A stretch of DNA of 64,000 nucleotides, from NCBI GenBank assembly GCA_035771175.1, contig CM069612.1, forward strand, positions 25,650,987 through 25,714,986. The letters are read 5' to 3'. The notes below the pieces were generated by a model that saw only the letters and a program-made list of their open reading frames with translations, was not told the DNA's origin and ran no database searches. Source of the DNA: Paratinospora sagittata. Lineage: Eukaryota > Streptophyta > Magnoliopsida > Ranunculales > Menispermaceae. Of this stretch, positions 38,433 to 49,749 are shown one piece after another. The stretch's first letter is position 1; every line of letters starts with the position of its first letter. A program made the position numbers and the translations under genes.

Positions 38433-40416
38433 TATAATACAGAGTCTTGAATAACCAATAAATAAAATGCAATTAATAGACGGTTTCAAAGTCAGAAAAA
38501 TGGTGGTCTACCACCATGTGCTCTATTTGTCAAATTTTAGTAACTAGTTGTTCAAGTGCTTCCCATATATTATAGCATATAATTAATTATATAGTGCATA
38601 CTTATATTTTCTTAAAAAAATAAAAATTGAAAGCAACACTAGTCATAATCTTTCTTTGTAAAAGAGTAACAACATCATTGTGTTCTTGATCGACTTGTAA
38701 GCAAAAATTAAGTATTCCTTTTGAACAAGCCAATTCAAAAGCCTATGGGTAAAAACTACTTTTCTTCCATTGTATATAAAGAAATATTAATATTACTTTT
38801 TTTTTGTTTTTGTTTTGAAAGAACATAATTATTATTATTTAAAAAAAAAGCTTATAATAACCTTTCTTACCCTTCTCATTTAGAGTTCATTAAATATTGG
38901 ACCAATTATTAGAAATACTTTGCTTATCTTATAGGTAAATTTTTTTTCTATGCCTATTTTGGTAACCATAACTTCAGTTTAATAAATAGGTAAAAATCAC
39001 TTTTTCAATCGAATCAACTTTTTCTTTAGCTCCCCACTTATGAAATACATTTTTCTTCATGAGTAATGCTTGAGTAACATACTTTTTTGATATTGTCCTT
39101 AAAAATTATTAGATCGCTTTGAATCAAGTATTGATGCATGTTTCGAGGCGATCCAACAACTCTTAAGGGCAATATCAACAAAGTGTATTTGAAAAATGTG
39201 TTTTTAAAATATTTTACTTTACTAAAATGTCCTCTTTAATTCTCTGCGCTTAAATAGTTATAAACAATAGAAAGGATTAGAAAAAAATTATTTTAACTAA
39301 ATTTTTTTGTCAAACACTTTTTTATTTTTAAATAAAGACTTTTAAGGAAAATTTACCAAACAGGTTTTGATGAACTTTCCCAAAACACTTTTAAAAGATA
39401 TAAGCTATAAGCTATTAAGCATATATATAAGTTGTGTCAAACAAGGCCTTACTTCAATCAAATCTAATATGCATTAACACTACAACTAAATGTAGCACAA
39501 ATAAATGTAATATGCATCTAAGGGCACTCAATCAACTACTTTAATAAATGTAGCACAAAGATTTTTCCCAATTGGTCACAATCATCATAATTATTTTCTT
39601 TTATTGAAAAGCTAAAGTTTTTAATTATTATTTTTTCTTTAATTTCCATGTTGCCATCTAACAAGCTTACCAGAATTGAGTTATCTACCATCCTTTAATG
39701 GGTTCAATTGGAGATTGAACCATCATGCTTCAGAACAAAAGGGGTTGGGCCAGGGCTACAGTGGTCCAACACACACCAAATGGATTTGTTTGGTGGAATA
39801 AGACCTCACAGCTCATATGTTGGTTCAATGAAGATATGCCTAAGTAAGTGAAAGATATATATATATATATAAAGTATAACTAATGGTAATAATATGATTG
39901 AGACTTTACATATTTGTACCGCGGGGCTTGCGCAATCGATCAAATCATAAGAATCAATTTTTTCTAGTTTGCTATATTGCAATGTTCTACATACAATAAC
40001 TAATAATATTGAATTATTTAAATTTCATTATACACTATTTAATTATTATCCATTCCAAACCGAACTAATAATAGTAATATTAATTAATTGCCTGATCAAG
40101 GAACCAAGTGTTTGAAAACTAAATAAATTATTTATGATTGTAATTAATTTGCTTTATTTAATTTGTTGAAGTGTTGATTCTTAAGTTTGGAGCTTTTCAA
40201 TAATTAAAACTAAGAACAAAAGAGTAAAATAAAGAATTTTAAATCAAAATAAACCAAAAAACCCTTCAAGAAATAAATAACAGTCCATCTGATGACAAAT
40301 TATGAAAACTATTTCCTTTTCTATTAGTTTCTTCTTTTTCTTTTTCTTTTTTCATTATTTGTATAGTTAGTACCTTTTCAAATTTATATAGTTTCCCATT
40401 AGTTGTAGACTTCTTT
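37050..40416. other. AT-rich spacer downstream of the methyltransferase
   Basis: The 3' UTR of the methyltransferase is expected in the first few hundred bases. Beyond that I see AT-rich DNA, TA runs at about 38400-38430 and 39858-39872, and no gene that I can support. Confidence 0.55.
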
Positions 40417-42509
40417 TGTCGCGACACCTTCTTCGGTGACGTCACAATCGGTACAATGCCCCAGATAATGTCATCACCCAACAAAACCTCAGACACTAAT
40501 AAGCCTCTACGCGAAAAGTATTTAACAACCTCAAATACATAATCTGTATATGGTCAAGATAATCGAACCAATAATGAATTAATACACTATCATCCCGAAA
40601 CATGATGTCATATGATCCATAATTTAAACATAAGCTTCAATTATCCTAAATATCAGCATGGAACTCCCAAAATAAAATCTCATCATTCCTCATATTATCA
40701 TATACAGACCAAAATTCATCACTACCTATGTTTTATATACAATAGTAACTGTGATAGTTATATACAAAAATAAGAGATCAAATAGTCAGAACTAGTTCCC
40801 AAGTTCCCATAATAACATATCAAAACTTGCATTCAAAAGACGAAAAGGAAGGCCACACATTCTAAGCCTTGTCATTTTCTTTCTGATCTGGACCTGAAAG
40901 AAACTAGGGAAAAATGGGATGAGCTCAACTAGCTCAGTGAATATTTTTCTCAGTAATCTCCACATATGCATTTATGTAAAACATGTTTGTTACTTGAAAT
41001 AACATTGATAAATTTAAATGCATCAATGAAATATACATGATACATGCTTTCGAATTAAACATAAAATTATCCATCGTTTTCATAAAAATGCAGAAAGCCT
41101 CGGAGGTCACATCAGAATAACATTGTTTACACTTCCCCCATTACGTCATGGGTTCAGACCAATATGTTATCCAACTAGTCCTTCTACCCTTACATTCTTT
41201 AGTGATTCGGAAAGTCCTTTCCACAGAGTACCAATCCAAGTACTCCGTTGGCACATTTTTTCGAAGAACAAGTAAATAGAAAGAAATCCAACGCCAATGT
41301 ATTTAATTCTAAATACCTAAGGCCATTCCACATTCCAATGCATAAAATTCATGCTCTTGATCATACATAAAATGCACATATATAATATAATGCATATTAT
41401 TCAATAATTCAATTTCATATATATACAATGCTATAAATAGAACATTAAGGTGAGAAATACTCACAACCACAAAATTTTGCCCAAGTCCAAGCACACTTGA
41501 TTGTAGCCAAATCACCAATGTGTACTACACATCATCAACTCCTTAATTATGTTCACAAATCATCATTCCATTCATATTCAACTCACTGTAATTACATTGC
41601 ACACACATAAATAACCATTCCAGCAACATGTATTAATCAATTACTCCTCAAATGAGTCAAAATTCATCACTAATTCAATTTACCTTCGCATTAACCAAAT
41701 TCACTAAATTTTCACCACGTTATCAACACCTCATCTATATTCATATACCATACTCAATTCTTAGTCAAATCTCTTATCAACTCTCTGCAATAAATATATC
41801 AGTACATTGTAAATGAATTTTTAGCATATAAACTAGACCAAATTCCAGCAATGAAGCACATCAAAACATCGTAATTTAACCTTGGAATTTGGTTCCAAAA
41901 CTCTGTTCTAGCAAGACTTGAAACACCCAATTTAGCCAAAGAAAATCAGTGTTTAAAACACTCACCAATGACTTAGAAATTGATCCCATTATCAAGGAGT
42001 CATTCATCCATGAGTTTGGCCAATAACAAGCAATCAAAGATTATCCTCCAGCAAATCAGTCAAATTCTAGTATCACAACCACACTTTCCAACTGTAAATC
42101 CCAGTTTTGGAGCTCTAGCATCAAGCTCCTCTTCCTTTCTTCCTAAGTTTTCCTCTTTCAGTTAGCATTCCAGCAGGTTTAATTCTCTCTCAATTTCAGC
42201 AAGTTTAAGATAGTCTAATAACTTGCCAACAAGCCAAAATGTGTAAACAAGCTGAATTTGGTTGTGCCAACTAGCTCATTACATGCCAATTTCATGGTTA
42301 AGTGGTGTAACACTTAGTTCAAATCACGCACAAACTGTCAATTTTTTATTTTTATTTTTTTATTTTTTGGGCTCACCTAAAAGCGTGCTTCTTGCATCCA
42401 CCTAGATACACACAAATATAAGGATTAAACATATTTAATACATACACAAGACCTAAGGTTGGGTATTCTTCGTCATCATGACGTCATATGTGAAAAGTAG
42501 GTCGTTACA
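40417..42509 (-). mobile_element. Probable solo LTR (about 2.1 kb) with 5-bp target duplication
   Basis: On the plus strand the element begins TGTCGCGACACC at 40417 and ends GGTCGTTACA at 42509; on the minus strand it begins TGTAACGACC and ends GTCGCGACA. The TG...CA ends are extended inverted termini (7 of 9). The flanks TCTTT at 40412-40416 and 42510-42514 match as a 5-bp duplication. The interior has no gag-pol coding, so this is best read as one LTR left after recombination of a large, probably Ty3/Gypsy-type element. The superfamily is inferred from the termini. Confidence 0.72.
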
Positions 42510-43036
42510 TCTTTTTATTGAATTAAAGTGAAAGAATTGCAAAAGTAATCAAGTCTTTTTCTTACATTCATATGATAAGTGCATCCTATTGAAGTTAATT
42601 AATTGAAAAATCTTGTAGAGCTGTTATTAGACTAGTCAGCTATATGGTATAGAATGTTGGAAAATTAAAAAATAACATGTTAACAAACTGAGTATAACAT
42701 AAATAAGAATGCTAAGATGGATATGTGACAAAATTTTAAAAGACAAAATTAGAAATGAATACATTCAGAAAATGATAGGAGTAGTACCAATTAAAGATAA
42801 AATGAGAGAAAATTGACTAAAATAGTTTGAACAAATAGAATGTATGCCTTTAAATAGATAATTTAAAATGATCTAACTTCTTGTAATTTGAATACGTACT
42901 TTACGTTTGATAGAGCATAGTTGAGGGAGTTAATTTACGTAACCGACCTCATATAATTAAGAAAAGGCTTAGTTTACGTGAATTAGAATTTTTTTATTTT
43001 TTTTATTTTTTATTAAGAGAACCATAAGCAATTTCA

Positions 43037-43567
43037 TTAAGAATTCGAAAAGGATACATAGTCTCTTTGGCAGATATTCTTCCTTAACCACACTGGAGCC
43101 TCTTCTATCCAAAATTTGCAACCGTCTATTTGCAATGCATACTTTGCCAGAGCATGAGCTGCAACATTACATGCTCTCGGCACATGATCAAATCGGCAAT
43201 TAACATAATTCGCACTACTTTCGATTACATCACGAGCTACAAGCTCCAAATCTGGGCCTGCCTTTGACGGAAAATAAATAACATTAATTGCTTGAGTTGA
43301 ATCAGATTCTACCCAAATGGTATGACAAAAAGACTCAGCCCCTAAAAGCATTTCTTCACGTATTACAATACATTCTGCCACTTCGATTGAAGATAACATA
43401 CATATCTTCTTTGCTGCAGCTGTAATCACCTCCCCCTCACTATCACGAATGATCACGCCTATTCCCATATGCTTGTTTGCATAATCAACCGCTGCATCAA
43501 CATTGATCTTATAAACACCTGCTACCGGGGGGGACTCCAATGCTGGGGGCTTTGCACGTGAGTTAGA
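43037..43567 (-). pseudogene. Isolated plant RNase H-like domain (RVT_3 type)
   Basis: Reading INVDAAVDYANKHMGIGVII, then SSIEVAECIVIREEMLL, then WVESDSTQAI, then VPRACNVAAHALAKYA shows the RNase H order: Asp in NVDAA, Glu in the VAE helix, Asp in VESDS, and the NxxAHxLA helix. The N-terminal extension to 43732 is low-complexity and unlikely to be coding. Such domains occur in plants as LINE remnants and as stand-alone genes. No reverse transcriptase is seen next to it, so a LINE fragment is most likely, though a domesticated gene is possible. Confidence 0.65.
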
Positions 43568-44334
43568 GTTGAATATTGACATATAAAATTCATACATTAA
43601 ATATATCATGCCAGCCCCCAACCAATAAATAAATATATAATATAAAAGACTTGTATAAAAAAAAAAGTGCTGGAAATTGCTTTTTTTTTTTTTTGTTTTC
43701 AGTAACTCAGTTGGGGAGGAAGGAGTCAACACTCCACTTTCTTCCTCTTCTCTCCAAGCCCTAATTTGGGAAATTTGCAGAGTTCCATGGTGGGTGTCAG
43801 GAGAACGCCAACTTCATCAAGGAATCAATCCCATTGATTCGAAGTAGAGCTGTAAAGCCCCATCTCAGGTACTTGGAATCTCCTATTCCTATATTTCCAA
43901 TCTTATTTCACCATTTTTAACTCTGTCAAGGACCCTGTGCTCTGAATGCCCATGCCCTTCATTCATTAGAAATATTGCAGTGTAAGACACATTTTCCATG
44001 GAAGTTAAGTCGGTAGGTTTTTTTTTTTTTTACAACAAATATATGTCATAACACTTGAGATTAATACTAAAAGTGAATGAAATGTATCTTATGGTATATT
44101 TTTACAACAAATACATGTCATTGCAAGAACAAAGAGCCTATAGAACAAAAAAAAAAAAAAAAAAACTAAGTTTTCTATTTGCCTTTTGACATTTTCATGC
44201 TTCAAAGTTAAATGCTTGCCAAACTAGGCCTTCTTTTTTACTCTCTAGTATCTGGTATTGTAAAAGATGGGGATACAAGGAATTCCAATTTAGTGTAACT
44301 TTGTGAATTGTTCTTGATACTAAATTGGGGAAAT

Positions 44335-44414
44335 CATTGTGATACAAGAAAATATTCTTCAGATAACATGAGGTCATTGTGATACAAGAAAATATTCTTC
44401 AGATAACATGAGGT
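44335..44414. repeat. Perfect 40-bp tandem duplication
   Basis: The unit starting CATTGTGATACAAGAAAATA and ending ACATGAGGT occurs twice back to back (44335-44374, 44375-44414) without a mismatch. Confidence 0.95.
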
Positions 44415-46656
44415 GTTATCTACAGCATTCCTCTTTGGCCCTCCCCTTCCTTTCCCCTGATATCTTGCTAATCAATCATTGATCTTCACAGACTTTGATT
44501 CTCCAAGACAAACTTCTATCCACTCTATCAATGAATAGTATCAGAATTTCAAACCCTTTTGGTAAGCAAACATCTAGAAGGTTTGCGCTTGATCGCTTAA
44601 TTATTAATTGGCGCATAATGTGTGTAGTTTTGTCTACTCAAACAAACATGAAATCCTTGCATAATTAATTAGCCTTCTTTGTTGTTTCAATGTTATCTGA
44701 AATTATGAACAGCTTATCAGGGATTACCTACTTTATCAGTTCAATTATTTTCCTTTTAAGTTTCCAATTTTGAATAGTTGTATTTCTTGCTGCTGGAGCC
44801 TTTCTTGATTTTTTTTTTCTCCTTTGTCCTTTTATGAAACTGGTAGTCTCCTCAAACGGTGCACCACTCTTGAAGAGACTTCATCGTTTCTTTGGCCATG
44901 TAAACAGTCTTTCAGCTGTTGTCTTTATTGGTGATTTCAAAAGTTATAATGGGCTGGAGTTATTCTGGAAGTAATTCTTTTGTTTCCTTTTTCTTTTTGA
45001 TAAGCTCATGTTTTGCGTCCCTAGTTGAATCTTTACCTTCAACTGAATTTACATCAGAAATACTTCACCCATTATAAGCTCATGTTTTAATCCAATCAGG
45101 TAATCCTGGTTGTGTTCTGTTTCATTTCTTAGGAGGTAAGTAATATTGAAGGAAAATAGTATTTAGTACTAGTAGAGATCCAAACCCATTAACAAACGGT
45201 GTTAGGCCAGTGGTACATTTGGTGCATAACACATATGGTAAAGGGTAGCAAACATGGGTCCATAGTAGCCCCAAGTGCTCAAGGGTATCAAATGGGTCAT
45301 TGAGATGGAACATTTTAACAAAGATTGCACTATGGTGGTGCATGATGGAAGTCCCTAGGATTTTGATCCAAGGGAGAGATTATTGGGTATTTGGGACCCA
45401 GGGAACACATGCCCAATTGCGAGTTAGTACATCATGGGACAAAAATTTAGAGAAAAACGAAGAATCTGAGAAGACTAAAAAAGAATATAAACATGGGATT
45501 CATAATAGTTTTTGCTGACTTTATTGCGATTTGCGCTATCTATAATATTGATGAATTGAAACATGGGATTCCTCTCCATCATGATTGGTATCAGGTAGCT
45601 TGCATTTTTCTACCTTATAGCACAGTCCATTCATCTTTTCTTCGTAGTGAAGAAATGAAACAAAGAGATATTTGCAGTTTTGCACATGGACTTCAAATGT
45701 TAATCCACTTATTTTCTAGTCTTTTTCTTGTTTACATCTTCTATTGATAGATATACTGTTTGCTTGCATTATGTGAATCCTACACGTTGCTGGACATGAC
45801 ATTCACAAGGGCTCATGATGGTAGGCCTACCATGTCATATATTTCAATTCTATGTGGGGTTGGTAGAGTATTGTAACCAACATGCAGATGTCTTATTCAA
45901 TCAATGGATGGATTTATGTGGTGTCTTGATCATTCAATGGATGTATATATATATATATATATAGGTAATGGCATGTTTATTGAATGAGTTGTTGTTCAGT
46001 GATGAACTTGGAGTGAACAGGCTTCTTAGGTGAAATAATGGCAGATTCCTATGTTTGTAAACATGAGTTACCTGTTCATGCTCTCTCTTAATTACTTTTG
46101 AACATTGTGTCAAATTGAAATTGGATTATAAGATCCCAAAAGGAGGGATTAGATTTATTTTTTCATGCAACCTATACAATCTTTTTATTTGTAACTTGCA
46201 AGTTTTACAAGTAACAATACAGATGCTATACTCTTTTAGCTTTGTCATTTAGGATATGCAGCAGCATCTTGGTCCCATGTTCAGTTTTCAGTACACGGCA
46301 GATAAGCTCTACGTCAAGTCCATCATTTAAGTATGTGGGACTGTATCTTCTTATCACCTTCCTCTATCCTGAAGAAAAAAAGAAAACAGAGGTTCTTTAA
46401 TACCCTAAACCCATCATAATCTCTATATGCACTTCAGTTCTCTATCACAGTTGTACATTCTATTCTATTTCATCATTATTTGTTCTCTTTTCTTGCTGTC
46501 ATTGAGAGGTGCTTTTGCTTTAACACATTTGTCCCCCCCCCTCCCCTCTTTTTTCTTCCTCATTTTTTTAGTTTCCAAGAAAGGAAGGAAGGCGTATTTG
46601 TAGCCTTACAGCTTAATTACTGTGTCAAACCATTGATTTATGCACTCATAATTCCC

Positions 46657-46659
<3 letters not shown>

Positions 46660-46701
<42 letters not shown>
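46660..46701. repeat. (TA)n microsatellite
   Basis: A run of about 20 TA dinucleotides. Confidence 0.9.
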
Positions 46702-46704
<3 letters not shown>

Positions 46705-46999
46705 TGAGAAGAAACGACACAAGGTCCCCCTAATCCTTTGGGGACCTGGCCTGCCTTAACCCGTAGGGTGTCCAGATACATGATGGATAGGTTGACGGCC
46801 GACCCGCTTTCTCACTACGACTCGACTAGTCCCCACACCAACCCGGCACCAACGACCAAAGGAGGTAAAGTTAAAAATTACTGACTAAACCAGCATGACC
46901 TAGAAATCAAACTAGCGACCTCTAAGTCCTAAGGGGTGAAACGCCCCAGCCTCAAATCATCGAACCTAAGAATTTCTACTAACAGTTGAATAAACTTAA

Positions 47000-47116
47000 A
47001 GGGCACACCTTAGTGCAACGGTTGATCCTGTAAAATATAAAGGTAAGGTTGTATATATCATCCATTTTCAAGATCCTGTAATAGAGGGAGCCTCGTGTAC
47101 TGAGCACGTCTTTTAA
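47000..47116 (+). mobile_element. Au-type SINE, internally deleted
   Basis: Head-like CACACCTTAGTGCAACGGTT is followed, without the B-box part, by AAGGTAAGGTTGTATATATC and the conserved end GGGAGCCTCGTGTACTGAGC then ACGTCTTTT. The order matches Au SINEs with the middle of the tRNA-like part missing. Confidence 0.6.
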
Positions 47117-48371
47117 TTTGAATAAACCTTTTGATCTAAACACGAGAAGGGTAGGAATTTATATATGACAGCTATTCCATGTCATCTCCAGATAATAAGA
47201 ATGCATGGAACACAAAAGGGAACAGAGCTGAAGCAAGCTTAGATCTTTCATATGGTTCCTGCAGGAACGTTGTAGAGATCTAAGGTTACAACATTTGAGT
47301 ATCATTGTTCTCATCCACCTATTTTATCTGATCTATATATTATATGATTGTAACCCATCTCTTCTTGTAGGTTTATTGCTCTTTTCTCCTGAATGATTGG
47401 AACCATCAATGGGTGCCAGGTTGGGAATGGTTTAACTTAGCTAATCCAGCCATGACCATGCATGAGGGTTTCAGAACCCACCACGTGTGCCAGGAGAAAA
47501 AGATTTTAGAAAACTTTTTTTTTAGACTAGTAATTAATTTGATGAGGATTTTGTATTTTTCTTTCTGTTGCTTTTTTTTTAACGAAGAAATTGACTAAAA
47601 TATGCTAGCCGCTAAATGGGGGTTCATCAGGGGCATTTCAGTCATTCTCCACATCACGTGATGCAGACAGAACAATACCTAGACATGACGTGATGGCGGT
47701 GAAAGCGGTCATGTTCAAACAACTCTCTTTAGCTTGCCACGTGGCTTCCTCAACCAGTACGTAGTTAAATTCTACTTGTGAAATGTAATCCAACGATCAA
47801 AAACCAATCAATCAAGTTACCGTTGTGTGCCCGCAAGGAATCTGTTTGTAATCCCAACACCTATGTGCACCGTACCCACCTTTAGAACGGTGGGTCACAT
47901 GTTATGTAGGGGAGACCACCAATTCCTACTAAATAAAGTTAAACTCGATTGGACATTATCACCCTCTTCAAAAAATTTCCCATCTTTTAAAAAATATCTA
48001 AAACAAAATGTTATTTTCGTACCACCACTTATTAGATTATCTTAAATTACTTAGATATTATTATCGTAATTAATATAAAAAATACATTTTTTTAAGTGTT
48101 AACCAAGTATTATTTTTTGACAATATATTTTATCTTTTGTGGATAATTCTATGTTTAATTGTCACTCTCAATGATAAAGCGTAAGGTGAGTTGACATCAC
48201 AGGGTATAAGTCTCTTGCTCATGGTTCAAGAGTGAAGATATACAGTCACTATAATACAGTCACTATAATAGAGACACTATCAAATTTTTTTAAGTGATAT
48301 TTTCTACGTAATAAATTTTATTGGGCACAAGAGACGCAACCTGACTTACCAAAAATATATAATTTTTTTTT

Positions 48372-48525
48372 TAATTTAATTATAAAAAAATATAATTATA
48401 TGTATAATTATATTTTTATATTTATTAAATTATTTATTATACTCAAGATATTTAAAACATATAGATTTTATAAACATAAACGAGAAGTTGCACTTGTACT
48501 CACATTTTTTAGTTAGATTAATATA
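48372..48525. mobile_element. Decayed ATTAATCTAA-family MITE
   Basis: Contains TATTAAATTATTTATTATAC then TCAAGATATTTAAAA, like the core of the copy at 30 kb, and ends AGTTAGATTAATAT, the inverse of the family terminus. The left arm is AT-rich and poorly preserved. Confidence 0.45.
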
Positions 48526-48620
48526 TATAATATATAGTTGTAATTGAATAAGCAAATATGATTAAAAAAAATTGAAAAAGCAAATAAAAAAAAAAGGAAA
48601 AAAAGAAGAAGGAAAATCCC

Positions 48621-48837
48621 AATAAATACCCCCTTTGACTTTCTGTCCCTCCTTCACTCTCTCCTCCTGGGAGCTCTCTTCTACACTCTCAGATCTCCCT
48701 TCCTCCACTTCTCAAACATCCCATTTTCCGGCCAAAATACGTCGCCTGAAACAACCCAAACCTCCTTCAAGTCGCCCCGGAAAAAAAAATACAAAAAATA
48801 AACCATAATGCCGTAGCTTCCGAGTGTACACACCACC
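48621..48837 (+). promoter_or_regulatory. Core promoter and leader of the MGCC gene
   Basis: AATAAATA at 48621 can serve as a TATA-like element. A CT-rich start-like region (TCCCTCCTTCACTCTCTCCT, about 48645-48665) follows. The leader of about 180 nt ends in ACCACCATGGG, a strong start context. A W-box-like TTTGAC lies at about 48633. Confidence 0.45.
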
Positions 48838-49749
48838 ATGGGTTGCTGTATCAGCAGCAGGAGTAGCAACAACACCACCAAAGCTCAGCCTCAACCTCAA
48901 GACCCCCATTTCCTCAACAGAGCTCTGGTACCGGAATCCGACAACCCCGACCTCCGACCACCCATCTCCGGCAACTCTTCGGCGCCTCCTCCTCTTCCTC
49001 TCGTAGAAGAAGAAACCGTGAAAGAAGTCCTCTCAGAAACACCAACACCCAAACCACCGCCACCACCAACAACAACAATATTCCCCAAACTACAACAAGA
49101 AGAACAACAAAAGTTTCTCAAAACAGTACCATCTTTTCCAAAGATTCAAGAACAAGAACAAGAACAAGCAAAGAAAAACACCCATTTCGCGAAACCACTC
49201 GAAGAAGAGATCTCTGAAGAGTCCGAGCTCTACAGCTTGACCGAGAGCGCCGTCTCCACCAGTGCGGTCACAGACCGGAGAGACGACGACGGCGGCGAGG
49301 TGACGCAGCGAGTAGTGGTTGAAACAACTCCGTCCAAGAAGATCCCCAGAAAACGTTCAGCCTCCGGCGACTCCGCCGCTGGGAGAGGAGGGAAGTCGCC
49401 AGCGAGGAGGTCTCCGGCAAGGAGGCCCGGTAAGGAAGTGGGTCAGACGGCCCGGCGGCGGATCTTGCCGCAGAACGGGAACGGTAGAGATTCCGGCGAG
49501 AGTTCTTGTCGGAGATCGAGGTCTCCGGGTAGGACGAGAATGGAGGGCGACGGGTCGGGTCGGCCGGCGGGTGGGTGCCGGAGTCCGATGAGGGTGCAGC
49601 GGTCGTCGCCGGGGAGGATCCGGGCGAGTTCGGCGGAGAGTAGGAGGAGGGTGGTGGAAGAGGATGATGAGAGCAGAGAGGAGAATTGGGTGACGAAAGA
49701 GTCGCTGGAAGATCCTCTTGTGTCTTTGGAGTGTTTTATCTTTCTGTAA
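48838..49749 (+). CDS. Probable N-myristoylated, basic/Pro-rich protein (MGCC type), unknown function
   Basis: An intronless ORF of 303 residues. MGCCISS fits N-myristoylation at Gly2 with palmitoylation at Cys3 and Cys4, which would place it at the plasma membrane. Then follow a Pro-rich segment (about 60-90), a Gln/Glu-rich charged stretch (about 90-125), an acidic Ser-rich patch EEEISEESELYSLTESAVST (about 120-140), and a long Arg/Ser/Pro-rich basic region with repeated SPARR and SPGR motifs (about 165-285). The end LEDPLVSLECFIFL looks conserved and is hydrophobic. No catalytic domain is visible; most of the chain is likely disordered. I recognise the general type (Ser/Arg-repetitive-matrix-like plant proteins) but not a characterised member. 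Confidence 0.75.
   Translation: MGCCISSRSSNNTTKAQPQPQDPHFLNRALVPESDNPDLRPPISGNSSAPPPLPLVEEETVKEVLSETPTPKPPPPPTTTIFPKLQQEEQQKFLKTVPSFPKIQEQEQEQAKKNTHFAKPLEEEISEESELYSLTESAVSTSAVTDRRDDDGGEVTQRVVVETTPSKKIPRKRSASGDSAAGRGGKSPARRSPARRPGKEVGQTARRRILPQNGNGRDSGESSCRRSRSPGRTRMEGDGSGRPAGGCRSPMRVQRSSPGRIRASSAESRRRVVEEDDESREENWVTKESLEDPLVSLECFIFL

Larger units (their letters stand above)
43735..48600. other. Spacer with possible non-coding transcript; no supported protein gene
   Basis: A leader-like segment at 43735-43868 ends at a GTACTT donor-like site, but its ATG (43786) reads only 16 codons. Later exon-like pieces (about 46250-46330, 47370-47490) do not join into a family I know. A spliced non-coding RNA is possible but unproven. 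Other contents: a 40-bp tandem duplication, TA microsatellites at 45947-45963 and 46660-46701, an Au SINE fragment, and an unidentified repeat-like stretch at about 46703-46980. Confidence 0.4.

Noticed and set aside
43786..43836. Start of a plus-strand protein gene (MVGVRRTPTSSRNQSH)
   Set aside because: It stops after 16 codons and no downstream exon extends it. At most it belongs to a non-coding transcript.
46703..46980. tRNA-like or SINE-like stretch after the TA run
   Set aside because: The higher GC content and phrases such as AATCAAACTAGCGACCTCT hint at a repeat, but I found no A-box/B-box pair, end or duplication.
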